Assembly (NCBI GenBank): GCA_921293015.1
Contig: OV121087.1
Span: 632,501 to 696,500 of the forward strand
Reading direction: 5' to 3'
Length of the DNA: 64,000 bases
DNA from: Phorcus lineatus
Taxonomy: Eukaryota; Mollusca; Gastropoda; Trochida; Trochidae
The position numbers were made by a program, and so were the translations under genes. The notes beneath the pieces were generated by a model. That model made no database searches, was not told the DNA's origin, and saw only the letters and a list, made by a program, of their open reading frames with translations. Of this stretch, positions 9,837-20,779 are shown piece by piece; within the stretch, counting starts at the first letter, position 1, and every line of letters starts with the position of its first letter.

Positions 9837-10175
9837 CTCGATACTTTGAGTGTTAGTGGTCGCAGCCGAGAATGAACTTACCGCGCTCTGACGTCTTTAT
9901 ATACATGTCCAACAGCGCCCCCTTTTGGCTATTTTCTCCCTTATTTATCTGTTTAGTCTCTAAAGAGAAATCATTTTCTATCGTGTTCGCCCAGCTCAAA
10001 CGATAGAAATTTCACTTCTCTTTCCACCACCACCACAAACCAGATAAAACAAACATCATTGTAAGTCCCCTGCGACACTTGCCGAGACACAAAGAAGGGG
10101 CATATGTATGACAAAATTTTATTACGAATTACATTTACAAACCAAGAGATTTGATACACTTATTCTAGCAATCAA
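9837..10175 (-). repeat. DIRS-like element terminal direct repeat, copy 2
   Basis: 339 bp, matching 6240-6584, with the same hairpin at 9975-9984 and 10000-10009. Differences are substitutions and a few small indels, e.g. loss of CACC in the GACGTCACCTTTATA segment. The two copies are diverged enough to suggest an old insertion. A further partial repeat start follows at 10176-10207. Confidence 0.8.
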
Positions 10176-10207
10176 TTCGCCCAGCTAAAACGATCGACAT
10201 TTCATTA

Positions 10208-10699
10208 GCATTGTGTTACTGTACAAGTCGCAATCAATACTTGTGAACCTGTATTTTATATGTACATGAACATGAATAATTTACATAGAGATGCTTGCAA
10301 TGACGTTTTTGAGGGGCGTTTAACCTCTTTGATCGCTGAACAACCTTTACGTCAACCTTTTGATCGTAGATAATATCCACCAAAACCTGTTTCGACCATC
10401 ACCACTAACAATCGCATAAGACACATCACGGTTTAATCTGTTTCAGATACTAATTTGTTCCTTAAATGAAAATATAATTAAACATTAATTCCATCGTCAG
10501 TTCTACAAATCACATCAACCAACTACCGATATTAATCATAGATGTACTTATTATGTTTTCATTGATCACAATATAATTTCAGAAGCAAAAGACTTCGCAA
10601 GCAAGCATTGAGAATGATATATTCCTTAAAAACCCGGATGGGGCTTTATCCAACAAGAAATTCCGTCACTGAAAATTATGATTGTCAGTAGTTTAGTTG

Positions 10700-10701
<2 letters not shown>
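10208..10701. other. Intergenic DNA, no gene seen
   Basis: AT-rich, no convincing ORF and no recognised repeat. It leads into the AT microsatellite. Confidence 0.4.

Positions 10702-10792
<91 letters not shown>
10702..10792. repeat. (AT)n microsatellite, about 45 units
   Basis: An uninterrupted AT dinucleotide run of 91 bases. It yields artefactual Tyr-Ile ORFs. Long pure AT runs are polymorphic and can form cruciforms. Confidence 0.95.
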
Positions 10793-10793
<1 letters not shown>

Positions 10794-11189
10794 GTTCGAA
10801 TTTTATAGACATATGTTTTATTAGAATCTTGGGGTATGTTGATTACAAGTTAACTTTGCATGTGAGGTTGAAGAGAAAATGAATATGTGTTATTTATACT
10901 TTGAGTTACATTTTCATATATGAGCTGTTTAATAAATCATCTAAATAGTTCGTTGCTATTTGAATAATTTAGAGTTGACTGACTATATAAAGTTACAAGA
11001 TGTATTCTTTGTTCTGCACATGGAAGTATAAACATAATATTGTACATATAATTGTAAATAATTTCATCAAATCTCAAGTACTCTTATCTCAATTAAACCA
11101 TGTTAACCACACAGGTCTTATTGGCCAAGTAACCAAGGTCACTGTTTCAGAACATGAAATTATAATGATTCAGCAGTATGTCATCATTG

Positions 11190-11990
11190 TTGTTCCTTTT
11201 AACGTGCATTTTTACAAAAGATTATGCATTATATGACTTCAAGCTCCTCTGTGTCGTCTTCCGCTGTCTTACCACTCAGGAACTCGCCTACCTTACAGAC
11301 CTTCTCACCACCTACTCTCCATCAAGAACTCGCCTACCTTACAGATCTTCTCACCACCTACTCTCCATCAGGAACTCGCCTACCTTACAGATCTTCTCAC
11401 CACCTACTCTCATCAGGAACTCGCCTACCTTACAGACCTTCTCACCACCTACTCTCCATCAGGAACTCGCCTACCTTACAGATCTTCTCACCACCTACTC
11501 TCCATCAGGAACTCGCCTACCTTACAGACCTTCTCACCACCTACTCTCCATCAGGAACTCGCCTACCTTACAGACCTTCTCACCACCTACTCTCCATCAG
11601 GAACTCGCCTACCTTACAGATCTTCTCACCACCTACTCTCATCAGGAACCCGCCTACCCTACAGACCTTCTCACCACCTACTCTCCATCAGGAACTCTTC
11701 GTTCTTAGAGCCGCATTCTCCAAGAGTCAGAACAACACGCTATAGAGAGAGAACTTTCATTTGTGGCACCGTCTCTTTGGAACAGTTTTGCTCAACACCT
11801 CAGACACTGTGGAAATCTTCATTGTTTTTTTTCTATCGGACTGCTTTCCATAAAACCGAATTTGTTGTATGTTTGGCGCTTTGAGCATGTAATGTGCATG
11901 GAAATATGCGCGGTACAAGTTTCCTATTAATTTCTTATTAAGATACCTCATAAACATACATTTTTCTATATGTGCTCCGTATTCACAATG
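11190..11990 (+). mobile_element. CR1/L2-like LINE 3' end, internally expanded
   Basis: The coding remnant starts with YDFKLLCVVFRCL, then AYLTDLLTTYSPS, the conserved segment before the LRS motif of CR1/L2/Rex-type reverse transcriptases. After the 46-bp array it continues past LRS (near 11700) to APSLWNSF near 11765-11785, the family's C-terminal APxLWN block, in a shifted frame. The 3' part includes GGCGCTTTGAGCATGTAATG at 11874, the GCGCTTTGAG-type 3' UTR common to mollusc LINEs. Frames change several times and the RT core is absent, so it is a dead fragment. Confidence 0.65.
11278..11689 (+). repeat. 46-bp minisatellite, 9 units, inside LINE coding sequence
   Basis: The unit begins AGGAACTCGCCTACCTTACA and ends CACCACCTACTCTCCATC. 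Nine copies occupy 412 bp; two copies (ending CTCTCATC) lack one base. Each unit encodes the AYLTDLLTTYSPS block of the LINE C-terminus. Because 46 is not a multiple of three, successive units rotate through the three frames, so two long overlapping ORFs appear (11178-11708 and 11224-11745). These ORFs are a by-product and not genes. Units are nearly identical, indicating recent expansion or homogenisation. Confidence 0.92.
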
Positions 11991-12790
11991 TCATGATGTT
12001 ATATCTATGTATGGTATGAATGTCAGGTGAATTTTGAAAAAGTAAAGTCTACTAGTGTATAACTTTAGACCTTCAATAAATGTTTTTGAATAACCATTTA
12101 TAATCCTCCTTCAGTCTTTTATGTTTTCATTGAACTCATTTTATTTTATCTCGTTTATCATTCTAGGTGAAATTAAAGATTTTTTTACCAGTGGTTCTGC
12201 AGGATCGGAAGTTATTTCTCCTCGAAAGGCTCAAGGAAATAGCGTGAACTCGAAGTTGGCGCAATTTTAGGTAGTTTTTGTCACATAATATATGTCAACG
12301 TCTTACTGTGTTAATCATATTTTTTCACAAGTACTTCTTTCCGTTCAAACCGTTATTGTGCAAGTTGAGATGTTATGTTATGACCTTGGTGAACGCAAAC
12401 ATATACATGTATCTAAAGGAATGTACTTGTTATATGGGCAATTACTAAATGCTCAAATTTGTCATTATAGCAGTTTCGTTATTTCATAAGGTAATGACTA
12501 TATCCTTTTGCAGCAGAGCAAAGGTTGATAAAGTATTTAATTGTCATTAAATTTTGTGTTCAAATGATTTAATAAATATTTCTATGTTATTTCTATTTCT
12601 ATGTTTTATTAATATTCTTTTGTAAATACCATGGTAACATATGAGTATGGGTATGAGAGTATTGTTTCAGTTATATATATTGTACATCCAATGTAATATA
12701 TTTATAACAAACGTTGTGGCATATACTGTACATACTGAAGTGCATATCAACATTATAATGTATACCGCACTACTTTGTCATAATACTTGT
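11991..12790. other. Intergenic DNA, no gene seen
   Basis: AT-rich sequence between a LINE 3' end and duplication copy A. It has one short uninformative ORF and no recognised family. The phrase TTTCTATGTTATTTCTATTTCTATG near 12580 is a short simple repeat. Confidence 0.35.
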
Positions 12791-12882
12791 ATTTATACAT
12801 GTGCGCTTTGAGAATTGTTGAAATGGAAAACGGCGCAATATAAGCATGCTATTATTATTATTATTATTATTATTAATAATAA
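12791..12882 (+). repeat. LINE 3' tail with ATT microsatellite (copy A)
   Basis: GTGCGCTTTGAGAATTG followed by GGCGCAATATAAGC and then (ATT)n resembles the GCGCTTTGAG...GGCGCTATATAA 3' terminus of CR1-like LINEs, with a trinucleotide tail instead of poly(A). Only the last ~60 bases of the element remain. Confidence 0.6.
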
Positions 12883-13253
12883 TATATACATATTTTTCAT
12901 CCTCCCTTAACTACAAAGAACGACTGCAACCTTTTGAATATATCGGCGCTATCATTCAAATGTCAAAGCTGATTTTACCAAGAGCCCCACACCTATTAAT
13001 CAAGGCAAACCAATTCCGTTACTTTCGTAGGTGGCAAATTCCCAAAGCAATAAGGGATAGAGAAGAAACTTACAATTTCATAAAATACTCCTTAACAATT
13101 AGCAAAATAGGAAAAGAAAAGGCCAGAGGAACAACCCCAAGATATTCACATTACGTCAGTTGTCAAGCTGTAAATGGAAACGTTAAGCTATTAATCATTC
13201 TTGGTCCTATGCGGCAAATGCTTTGTCTTAAGGAATTATGTTTTGTTGTATGA
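12883..13253 (+). other. Unclassified ORF shared by copies A and B
   Basis: An open frame encoding about 123 residues (SLNYKERLQPFEYIG... to LKELCFVV) follows the ATT array. It is also open in copy B (17774-18145) with few changes. I recognise no domain. There is no start codon of its own; the apparent N-terminus is the Leu run from the microsatellite. Its conservation may only reflect recent duplication. Probably not a gene. Confidence 0.2.
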
Positions 13254-14520
13254 ATAATTGCCAGGGCCTCATGTTTATTTTCTTACCACCACAGGAACAG
13301 GAATATGTCAAGCTTTTTAATATACCTAAACATAATAATTTAGGACAAAGGATAAAATATTCATTATTAAGATGCATCTGTAACTTCACCCCTTTCTCAT
13401 ACACAGTATAACAGGCCTACCATATCTCTCTCTTTCATATGTAATGTGAACAAAGTTGCTTTCATAAACTTATCTTCACGTTTAACTGTGAATGAGTGAT
13501 CAGACGAATTGTGGTCAGTTTTAAAGTATATGTAGTCAGTTTTGAAGATTTGTTTTCTGTTTGTATGGTAGGCCTGTGTAAGCATTGTTGGTTTACCACA
13601 ACGGCTTCAGTTTTTGGTTTTTGGGTTGTATACACAATTTGGATAATGTCGATCAGGTAGTTCATGCCTATATAATGTAATATTTAATTGAACATTAACG
13701 TTATAGCCTGACGATGTGTATAATATTCACACCATTAGCGGAAAAAATGTTCGATGTTTTACACATGTACAAGAATATTCAGTCATGTATCAAAACCAAA
13801 AAGTTCGAAATGGGAAATGACTGAAAACACTAAAGAGGAACACGCGTTAAAATCAAGCTCATTTCAAAATCAAAATTAAATGATTTTAAATCCTTAGTTT
13901 CTTGTCTATTCAACTTTTTGTTTGCCAATGAAATGTGACACGCTTTCAAAGGTAAAGTTTCTCAAACAATATAAGGGAGGGAGATCATGAAGTGCAGTGA
14001 AACATAACATTGAATCGTTTTTAGTTTCCTTTCCTTTTTTCAGAGGAATGCGTCAAGAATCCGTATTTTCTCAAATGAAATTAGTGTTCCATAGGGTTTT
14101 ACGGCATTAGTCATCTGTATCAGGCTTGAAACGGATCGTATCTATTAACTTAGATTGTAATTGAAAAGGATATTCCAGGAAGACTCGGAAGATGAAAACT
14201 GATCATTCTTACATTTCTCACTGAAAATAAAAGGAACATATTTGTATGATCGAGTTTAATTCAAATGCAAATCAAACATCAAGTTATTTTTTGTAAAAAG
14301 GGTTCCATTCCCTTCAAACCAATTCATTTTCAGGGGAATGTGTCAAGTGTTTGCGTGTTCTAAATTAAAATTAATGGTTCATAGCATTTTATTGCGGCAA
14401 ATATTGACATTGTCGTATGTAGCAGGTTTGAAACAAATCAATTTTCAAGAGTTGGGAAGGCTGTGGTACTCACATGAATTCATTATATCTCGTACATAAG
14501 CGATGCAGCACAGTCAGAAG

Positions 14521-14711
14521 ACTTTCGCACAAAGTTGAGTGGAAATCAATGCTCAATATGCGTTGACATTGGGCGGTTGGCGCAAAGAAGGTCAACGGCT
14601 ATACCGTGGGAGATGTGTGAAACTACTCGAGATGACCCAATTCTATTTCATCAAGCTTAAACAATGTGATGGTTTATACTTCTTCTCACTGTTCTGGATC
14701 TTTGAAATAAT
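14521..14711. other. 191-bp segment present in copy A, absent from copy B
   Basis: Copy B joins ...CAGTCAGAAG directly to ACACTATCATG at 19410/19411. Copy A has 191 bases between the same flanks. The two sides share a short AC microhomology, so a deletion in B is simplest. No terminal repeats or target duplication suggest a transposon. Confidence 0.75.
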
Positions 14712-14957
14712 ACACTATCATGTCACGAAGTAGCTAAACAGTAATTTGTGTGTGCGAAAAGCTTGCAAATATTCCCGAAAATCTGTAAAGTCTTAATTGG
14801 AAATGATAGAGGAACAAAGATAAATAGCATTGTTTCTAAAACCTCTATAAAGCTGCTGCTACACAAGTCTCATACTATGTCTACGATTTAATTTATGCAA
14901 GTGAACAGTATTTTTCATCTCATATTCTGAGTATATATATATACACACATATATAAA

Positions 14958-14983
14958 CACTTAGAAAAAAGTTAAGCACCCCC
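14958..14983 (+). repeat. Left terminal inverted repeat of the Tc1-type element
   Basis: 26 bp starting CACTTAGAAAAAAGTTAAGC and ending ACCCCC. It is the exact reverse complement of 16530-16555. Confidence 0.9.
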
Positions 14984-15226
14984 ATAATAAAATAGGTATA
15001 AATATATGTTAGGTCGACAACAATGAAAATTATATTCATTAACATCAATCCACATTCAATTTGCAATGCATGGACTGAATTTTATTGAAACTCGCGCATC
15101 CACACGCAGCCATGATGCATGTGCAAGACGAGACCCATGATTTTTCCAAACTTCACTATCTTCATGCAGGACAAATTCACTATTTAAATGATTGTTGCAG
15201 GGATTTTTCTGTCAGTAGCAGTCGCA

Positions 15227-16241
15227 ATGGTACGTAGGAGATTGCCAGAAGCGTTAAGGTGGCAAATTATTGGTCTTCATGATGCAGGAATGTCCTACAA
15301 GGCAATTGGAAGACGAACAGGATATCATTACACTGTAACTAGCAGACTGGTCAGAAAACATAACATGAGTCGTCAAGTCAAAGACCGACCACGTTCAGGA
15401 CGTCCCTGTGTTACATCCCATCGCGAAGATAGGACTCTTAATCGACTGACAAGGCGTTTTCCTTTCGGCAAGGACAAGTAGAGTCCTGAAAGGTCTCTGG
15501 TTACCAAATCGCTGATTGAGCACTAAGACTGTGAAAAACCTGAAAAGCTGAAAGCTGCAGGTTTGACTTCCAGGAGGGTGATCAGGCGTCCACTGTTATC
15601 AAATGAGCATAAGCGAAGGCGACTGATGTGGTGCCAGGCCAGAAGAAACTGGAATGTGAGGTCATGGAGGAGGATCCATTGGTCCGATGAGAGTCGGTTC
15701 ATGCTACACCCGAATGTAGCCGAATTAGAGTTTGGAGGCGTAGAAATACAGCCTATGCTCACAAGAACATCCTCCCTAATGTTCCTTTCGGTTGAGGCTC
15801 GGTGATGGTATGGGGTTGCTTTTCACACAACTGCAAGTTGGATCTTCTGACTATACGGGCCAACCTTACAGGCGAAAGGTACATCCAAGAAGTGTTACAA
15901 CCCATTGTCGTTCCTCATTTCGACAACCATACTCATGCCTCAAGGCCAGTTTTCATGGATGACAATGCCAGACCCCATCGTTCCATCGCAGTGAACCGAT
16001 TTATCCAACAAAATGCTGTAGAGAGGTTTGATTGGCCAGATCTCAACGCTATCGAGCACATCTGTGATATCATTGGTCGTCGTGTGCAACAGCGTGACCC
16101 CCCTGTACAGAATGCACATGAACTGGAAGCAGTGAAGAATAGAAGAGATTACCATTGGTTCAGTTTCAACGTCTTGTGAGGGGTATGCCACGAAGAGTAG
16201 CTGCCGTCATCCGGGCACATGGAGGAAATACTCGGTACTAA
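15227..16241 (+). pseudogene. Tc1-type transposase, frameshifted
   Basis: The best start is the ATG at 15227 (MVRRRLPEALRWQIIGLHDAG). The first helix-turn-helix follows (MSYKAIGRRTGYHYTVTSRLV), then the GRPR-like linker DRPRSGRPC. The first catalytic Asp is in IHWSDESRF (~15690), the second in FMDDNARPHR (~15960), and the final Glu in WPDLNAIEH (~16050). Only 30 residues separate the second and third acids where Tc1 has 34, because four residues expected before PDLN are missing. Frames break near 15481 and 15800 and again near 16150. The C-terminus RVAAVIRAHGGNTRY ends at the TAA closing at 16241. Inactive. Confidence 0.85.
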
Positions 16242-16529
16242 CTGCAAAGTGTTCCCGATATTCTGTAGGAACGATGGGACAATCTTCATCAACCAATCTT
16301 CAGCTGTTGACTCACCAGCACAATACTTTTACACAGTTTCAATTTTCATGAAAAACACCCTTTTTTATTCTAGCCCACAAGATCAATGAACAGAACTATC
16401 AATTGGAATTTTTTGTTTTTCTTTCATGCCCAAAAATCTGTTCTTTGACAACCACAATGAATTTCTCACGTTTGCGTCTCCGTATTCTGTTAATTTGAAT
16501 GTATGCTCACCTTGATTACAAAAAAAGCA

Positions 16530-16555
16530 GGGGGTGCTTAACTTTTTTCTAAGTG
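16530..16555 (-). repeat. Right terminal inverted repeat of the Tc1-type element
   Basis: 26 bp, GGGGGTGCTTAAC... to TCTAAGTG, the exact complement of the left repeat. TATATA follows directly. Confidence 0.9.
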
Positions 16556-16678
16556 TATATATGCTCAATGACACTCAAGAAAATATAATACTCTCAGTGC
16601 TAATTTCATAAAGAACCAGGTTTTGTCAACAACCATTAATCCTGTTTACAATGTGTCTTAACAGGAACAAACTGTGAT

Positions 16679-17084
16679 ATTTTATGCTTACATTGAGCTG
16701 TACCTAAACGCTTTTGTGACTTTAAGAAACAAGAGGAATCTAACGCATGTGATAATCATATTTCGAAAAGGTCATATTGGTATTTAACTTGTTCTCAGTT
16801 CGGGTTCAGTCTCTTTTAAAAATACAGTAAAATGTCAAACACAAAAATGCTAAGATAGTAATCAAAATTGTAACAGCCACGGATATTTTTATAACGTGTA
16901 CATATGTGTTCACAATGTTTTATAAACTACATAAAGCGTTCTTGACCTGATTAGAAGCCTTAAGCCTATTTATTTAAAACTTTTGTTTCAATAATTCGTT
17001 TTGATTTTGGTTATGGCTACCAAAAACCTACATCATGTGCTCCCATCATGTGTACAAAATATGAAATATGTGCTCCCGATCGCA
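16679..17084. other. Unique spacer between copies A and B, no gene seen
   Basis: AT-rich and without a convincing ORF. It belongs to neither duplication copy. Confidence 0.35.
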
Positions 17085-17460
17085 GATGAACGTGCACTTA
17101 TCTAGGAAATGATTTGACAAGGAACCGTATCGATTGGGAACCATAATGCACAATGTGAAAATAGAATAATCTCGAATATAGACGAGTGTGAACTTATCTA
17201 GAATAATATATTGATTGTGAACTATAATGCTAGGAGTTAAAATATGCATCTTTAATGTTTGGCCCTCTTAACTTAAATTCCTCCTGAACGCAGACGATGT
17301 GCATTTATCTAAGAAAATATATTCCGAGTGCAACCGAGTGTGCACTTATCTAGAAAATCTATTGATTGTGAACAATAACGCTAAAAAATGAAATATGCAT
17401 CTTAAATTTGTGGCCATGTTTACCTAAAATTCTACTAAATGTGCACTTATCATGGAAAAT
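17085..17460. repeat. Diverged, irregular tandem repeat
   Basis: A motif of the form GTGCACTTATCTAGAAAAT, often followed by ATTGATTGTGAAC and AATATGCATCTT, recurs about five times (near 17088, 17183, 17299, 17338 and 17432). Spacing is uneven at roughly 95, 116, 38 and 95 bases. The copies differ by many substitutions, so the array is old. Confidence 0.6.
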
Positions 17461-17664
17461 ATATCGATGGTTAACCATCAAATGATATTGCCCTCATTCT
17501 CATTGGAACTTCTTCACTAACAATTACAAGTTCATCGTTTATTGGCCAAGCTAATTAATACTTTCGTGCTACTTCTCGTAATAGGTGATATTATTATGTA
17601 CAATGTACTGATTGTGTATTGTTCGGCAAAATCCTAATCGCAAGTAATCCAAACATAAACCAAA

Positions 17665-17723
17665 ATTTATACATGTGCGCTTTGAGAATTGTTGAAATGG
17701 AAAACGGCGCAATATAAGCATGC

Positions 17724-17775
<52 letters not shown>

Positions 17776-19721
17776 ATATACATATTTTTCATCCTCCCTT
17801 AACTACAAAGAACGACTGCAACCTTTTGAATATATCGGCGCAATCACTCAAATGTCAAAGCTGATTTCACCAAGAGCCCCACACCTATTAATCAAGGCAA
17901 ACCAATTCCGTTACTTTCGTAGGTGGCAAATTCCCAAAGCAATAAGGGATAGAGAAGAAACTTACAATTTCATAAAATACTCCTTAACAATTAGCAAAAT
18001 AGGAAAAGAAAAGGCCAGAGGAACAACCCCAAGATATTCACATTACGTCAGTTGTCAAACTGTCAATGGAAACGTTAAGCTATTAATCATTCTTGGTCCT
18101 ATGCGGCAATTGCTTTGTCTTAAGGAAATATGTTTTGTTGTATGAATAATTGCCAGGGCCTCATGTTTATTTTCTTACCACCACAGGAACAGGAATATGT
18201 CAAGCTTTTTAATATACCTAAACATAATAATTTAGGACAAAGGATAAAATATTCATTATTAAGATGCATCTGTAACTTCACCCCTTTCTCATATACAGTA
18301 TAACAGGCCTACCATATCTCTCCCTTTCATATGTAATGTAAAAAAAGACGCTTTCATAAACTTATCTTCACGTTTAACTGTGAATGAGTGATCAGACGAA
18401 TTGTGGTCAGTTTTAAAGTATATGTAGTCAGTTTTGAAGATTTGTTTTCTGTTTGTATGGTAGGCCTGTATAAGCATTGTTGGTTTACCACAACGGCTTC
18501 AGTTTTTGGTTTTTGGGTTGTATACACAATTTGGATAATGTCGATCAGGTAGTTCATGCCTATATAATGTAATATTTAATTGAACATTAACGTTATAGCC
18601 TGACGATGTGTATAATATACACCATTAGCGGAAAAAATGTTCGATGTTTTACACATGTACAAGAATATTCAGTCATGTATCAAAACCAAAAAGTTCGAAA
18701 TGGGAAATGACTGAAAACACTAAAGAGGAACACGCGTTAAAATCAAGCTCATTTCAAAATCAAAATTAAATGATTTTAAATCCTTAGTTTCTTGTCTATT
18801 CAACTTTTTGTTTGCCAATGAAATGTGACACGCTTTCAAAGGTAAAGTTTCTCAAACAATATAAGGGAGGGAGATCATGAAGTGCAGTGAAACATAACAT
18901 TGAATCGTTTTTAGTTTCCTTTCCTTTTTTCAGAGGAATGCGTCACGAATCCGTATTTTCTCAAATGAAATTAGTGTTCCACAGGGTTTTACGGCATTAG
19001 TCATCTGTATCAGGCTTGAAACGGATCGTATCTATTAACTTAGATTGTAATTGAAAAGGATATTCCAGGAAGACTCGGAAGATGAAAACTGATCATTCTT
19101 ACATTTCTCACTGAAAATAAAAGGAACATATTTGTATGATCGAGTTTAATTCAAATGCAAATCAAACATCAAGTTATTTTTTGTAAAAAGGGTTCCATTC
19201 CCTTCAAACCAATTCATTTTCAGGGGAATGTGTCAAGTGTTTGCGTGTTTTAAATTAAAATTAATGGTTCATAGCATTTTATTGCGGCAAATATTGACAT
19301 TGTCGTATGTAGCAGGTTTGAAACAAATCAATTTTCAAGAGTTGGGAAGGCTGTGGTACTCACATGAATTCATTATATCTCGTACATAAGCGATGCAGCA
19401 CAGTCAGAAGACACTATCATGTCACGAAGTAGCTAAACAGTAATTAGTGTGTGCGAAAAGCTTGCAAATATTCCCGAAAATCTGTAAAGTCTTAATTGGA
19501 AATGATAGAGGAACTAAGATAAATAGCATTGTTTCTAAAACCTCTATAAAGCTGCTGCTACACAATTCTCATACTATGTCTACGATTTAATTTATACAAC
19601 TGAACGGTATTTTTCATCTCATATTCTGAGTCAGTGTCAGTGCTTATTTCATGCAGACCCAGGTTTTGTCAACAACCATTAATCCTGTTTACAATGTGTC
19701 TTAATAGGAAGAAACTGTGAT
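17665..19721 (+). repeat. Segmental duplication copy B
   Basis: Partner of copy A. It lacks the Tc1-type insertion and the 191-bp block and has a longer ATT array (17724-17773). Its right edge, AACTGTGAT|CCAGAACTG, abuts a different Tc1-like transposase fragment, whereas copy A runs on into other sequence. Confidence 0.9.
17724..17773 (+). repeat. (ATT)n microsatellite, about 16-17 units
   Basis: A pure trinucleotide run of 50 bases at the LINE tail of copy B; the homologous run in copy A is shorter and interrupted. It produces an artificial Leu-rich ORF start. Confidence 0.95.
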
Positions 19722-19741
19722 CCAGAACTGCTTTTTAACAT

Positions 19742-20476
19742 ACCGTCAGTAGGAGGACCGTAGCCAGACGTCTCCGCCATTTCGGTATCAGAGCTTATCG
19801 ACCCCTGAGAGGAATGACGTTGACCCGACAACATCGTCTCAACAGAATGAGGTGGGCGCGTACTGTGATGCAATGGCAGCGACGAAATTGGAACAGAGTT
19901 CTCTTCACTGATGAGAGCAAGTTCCAGGTGTTCAGTGCTGACGGCCGAACGCGAGTGTAACGGCCTAGAGGGGAACGTACCTCACGTTGTTGCGTTCAAG
20001 AAGTGAAACCCCATGGCGGTGGCAGTGTCATGATTTGGGGTTGTATTTGCGGTGACACCAAGACTGATCTTGTGGTTATAAATGGCAACTTGAACGCTAA
20101 CGGCTATATCAACCAGGTCCTGACCCCAGTCGTAGTTCCATTCCTACAGATCAACCCACGAACGGTGCTTCAACAGGATAATGCCACTCCACATACTGCA
20201 CGTGTAACAAGAGACTGTCTTCATGCCAACAACATACACGTTCTCCCGTGGCCAGCCCGATCCCCTGATCTAAATCCCATAGAACACCTCTGGGTCCACC
20301 TTGGGAGACAGATTCGGCAACGTCACAACCCTCCACACAACAGACAGACATTGACGCAGGCACTGCAAGAGGAATGGCGTCACATCCCCCCAGTCGTCGT
20401 TAGGAGGCTTGTAACGTCTGTACGACGTCGGGTCAGAGCGTGCATAGTTGCTAGAGGTGGACACACTCGTTATTGA
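19742..20476 (+). pseudogene. Tc1-like DD34E transposase, 5'-truncated
   Basis: One continuous frame of 244 codons with a single nonsense codon (TAA at 19958-19960) and a natural end at the stop closing at 20476. It has the second HTH (TVSRRTVARRLRHFGI), the first catalytic Asp in VLFTDESKF, the GGGSVMIWGCI block, the second Asp in LQQDNATPHTA and the Glu in SPDLNPIEHLW. Exactly 34 residues lie between the last two acids. It ends RRVRACIVARGGHTRY. The first DNA-binding helix region and left end are missing at the junction with copy B. Apart from the nonsense codon it looks young. Confidence 0.9.
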
Positions 20477-20779
20477 CAATCAAATGTGGCTGAAAACTGT
20501 ACATTTTATTGATTACTAGAAAACTGACATGATCGAATTATGCACAATCATACTTCTGCAACAAAAATACTATTAATTGTCGAAATGGTAATACTGTGTG
20601 TACCACATATTTTCCAAACTGAAAACGACTGTTTTGACTATTAAATAAAATCATAATTGTTTTGATACTATTTTGTTTGTTTTCTTTAAACCAGAAAATA
20701 TGAACCCAGCGTTTCTTTTGCCCATGAGTTTATGTAAAGACAGTTTTACAACAATTTCTTCATAATTAGTTTGTGACAA

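Larger units (their letters stand above)
6240..10175 (-). mobile_element. Degenerate DIRS/PAT-like tyrosine-recombinase retrotransposon
   Basis: Read on the minus strand the order is repeat, gag with CCHC knuckle, reverse transcriptase, RNase H, tyrosine recombinase, repeat. A tyrosine recombinase instead of a DDE integrase, plus the RT/RNase H motifs, place it in the DIRS order of retrotransposons. Terminal repeats of ~340 bp are in direct orientation. After the right copy, a second start of the CGCCCAGCT...CGAT segment follows (10176-10207), as in split direct repeats of PAT-type elements. All genes are broken by frameshifts and deletions, so it cannot be autonomous. Confidence 0.85.
14958..16555 (+). 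mobile_element. Tc1/mariner-type transposon, 1.6 kb, inactive
   Basis: Perfect 26-bp terminal inverted repeats (outer bases CACTTAGAAAAAAGTTAAGC) lie at 14958-14983 and 16530-16555. TA-rich flanks on both sides fit a TA target. The interior carries one transposase gene with HTH and DDE parts, broken by frameshifts. The equivalent position in copy B has no element. Perfect terminal repeats with a broken transposase suggest mobilisation in trans or recent decay. Confidence 0.9.
12791..16678 (+). repeat. Segmental duplication copy A (2.06-kb unit plus Tc1 insertion)
   Basis: It matches copy B (17665-19721) almost base for base from ATTTATACATGTGCGCTTTG to AACTGTGAT. Copy A carries 191 extra bases at 14521-14711 and about 1.66 kb around the Tc1-type element at 14958-16555. 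Divergence outside these blocks is only a few percent at most. The unit starts with a LINE 3' tail and an ATT array. Its interior is non-coding, and a distant relative of its right half is at 63090-63480. Confidence 0.9.

Noticed and set aside
10697..10882. ORF of alternating Tyr-Ile
   Set aside because: It is the translation of the AT microsatellite.
11178..11745. Two overlapping ORFs of 173-176 residues
   Set aside because: Both are frame rotations of the 46-bp tandem array in a LINE remnant and not genes.
17720..18145. 141-residue ORF starting with a Leu run
   Set aside because: The start is the ATT microsatellite; the remainder duplicates 12883-13253 and has no recognised domain.
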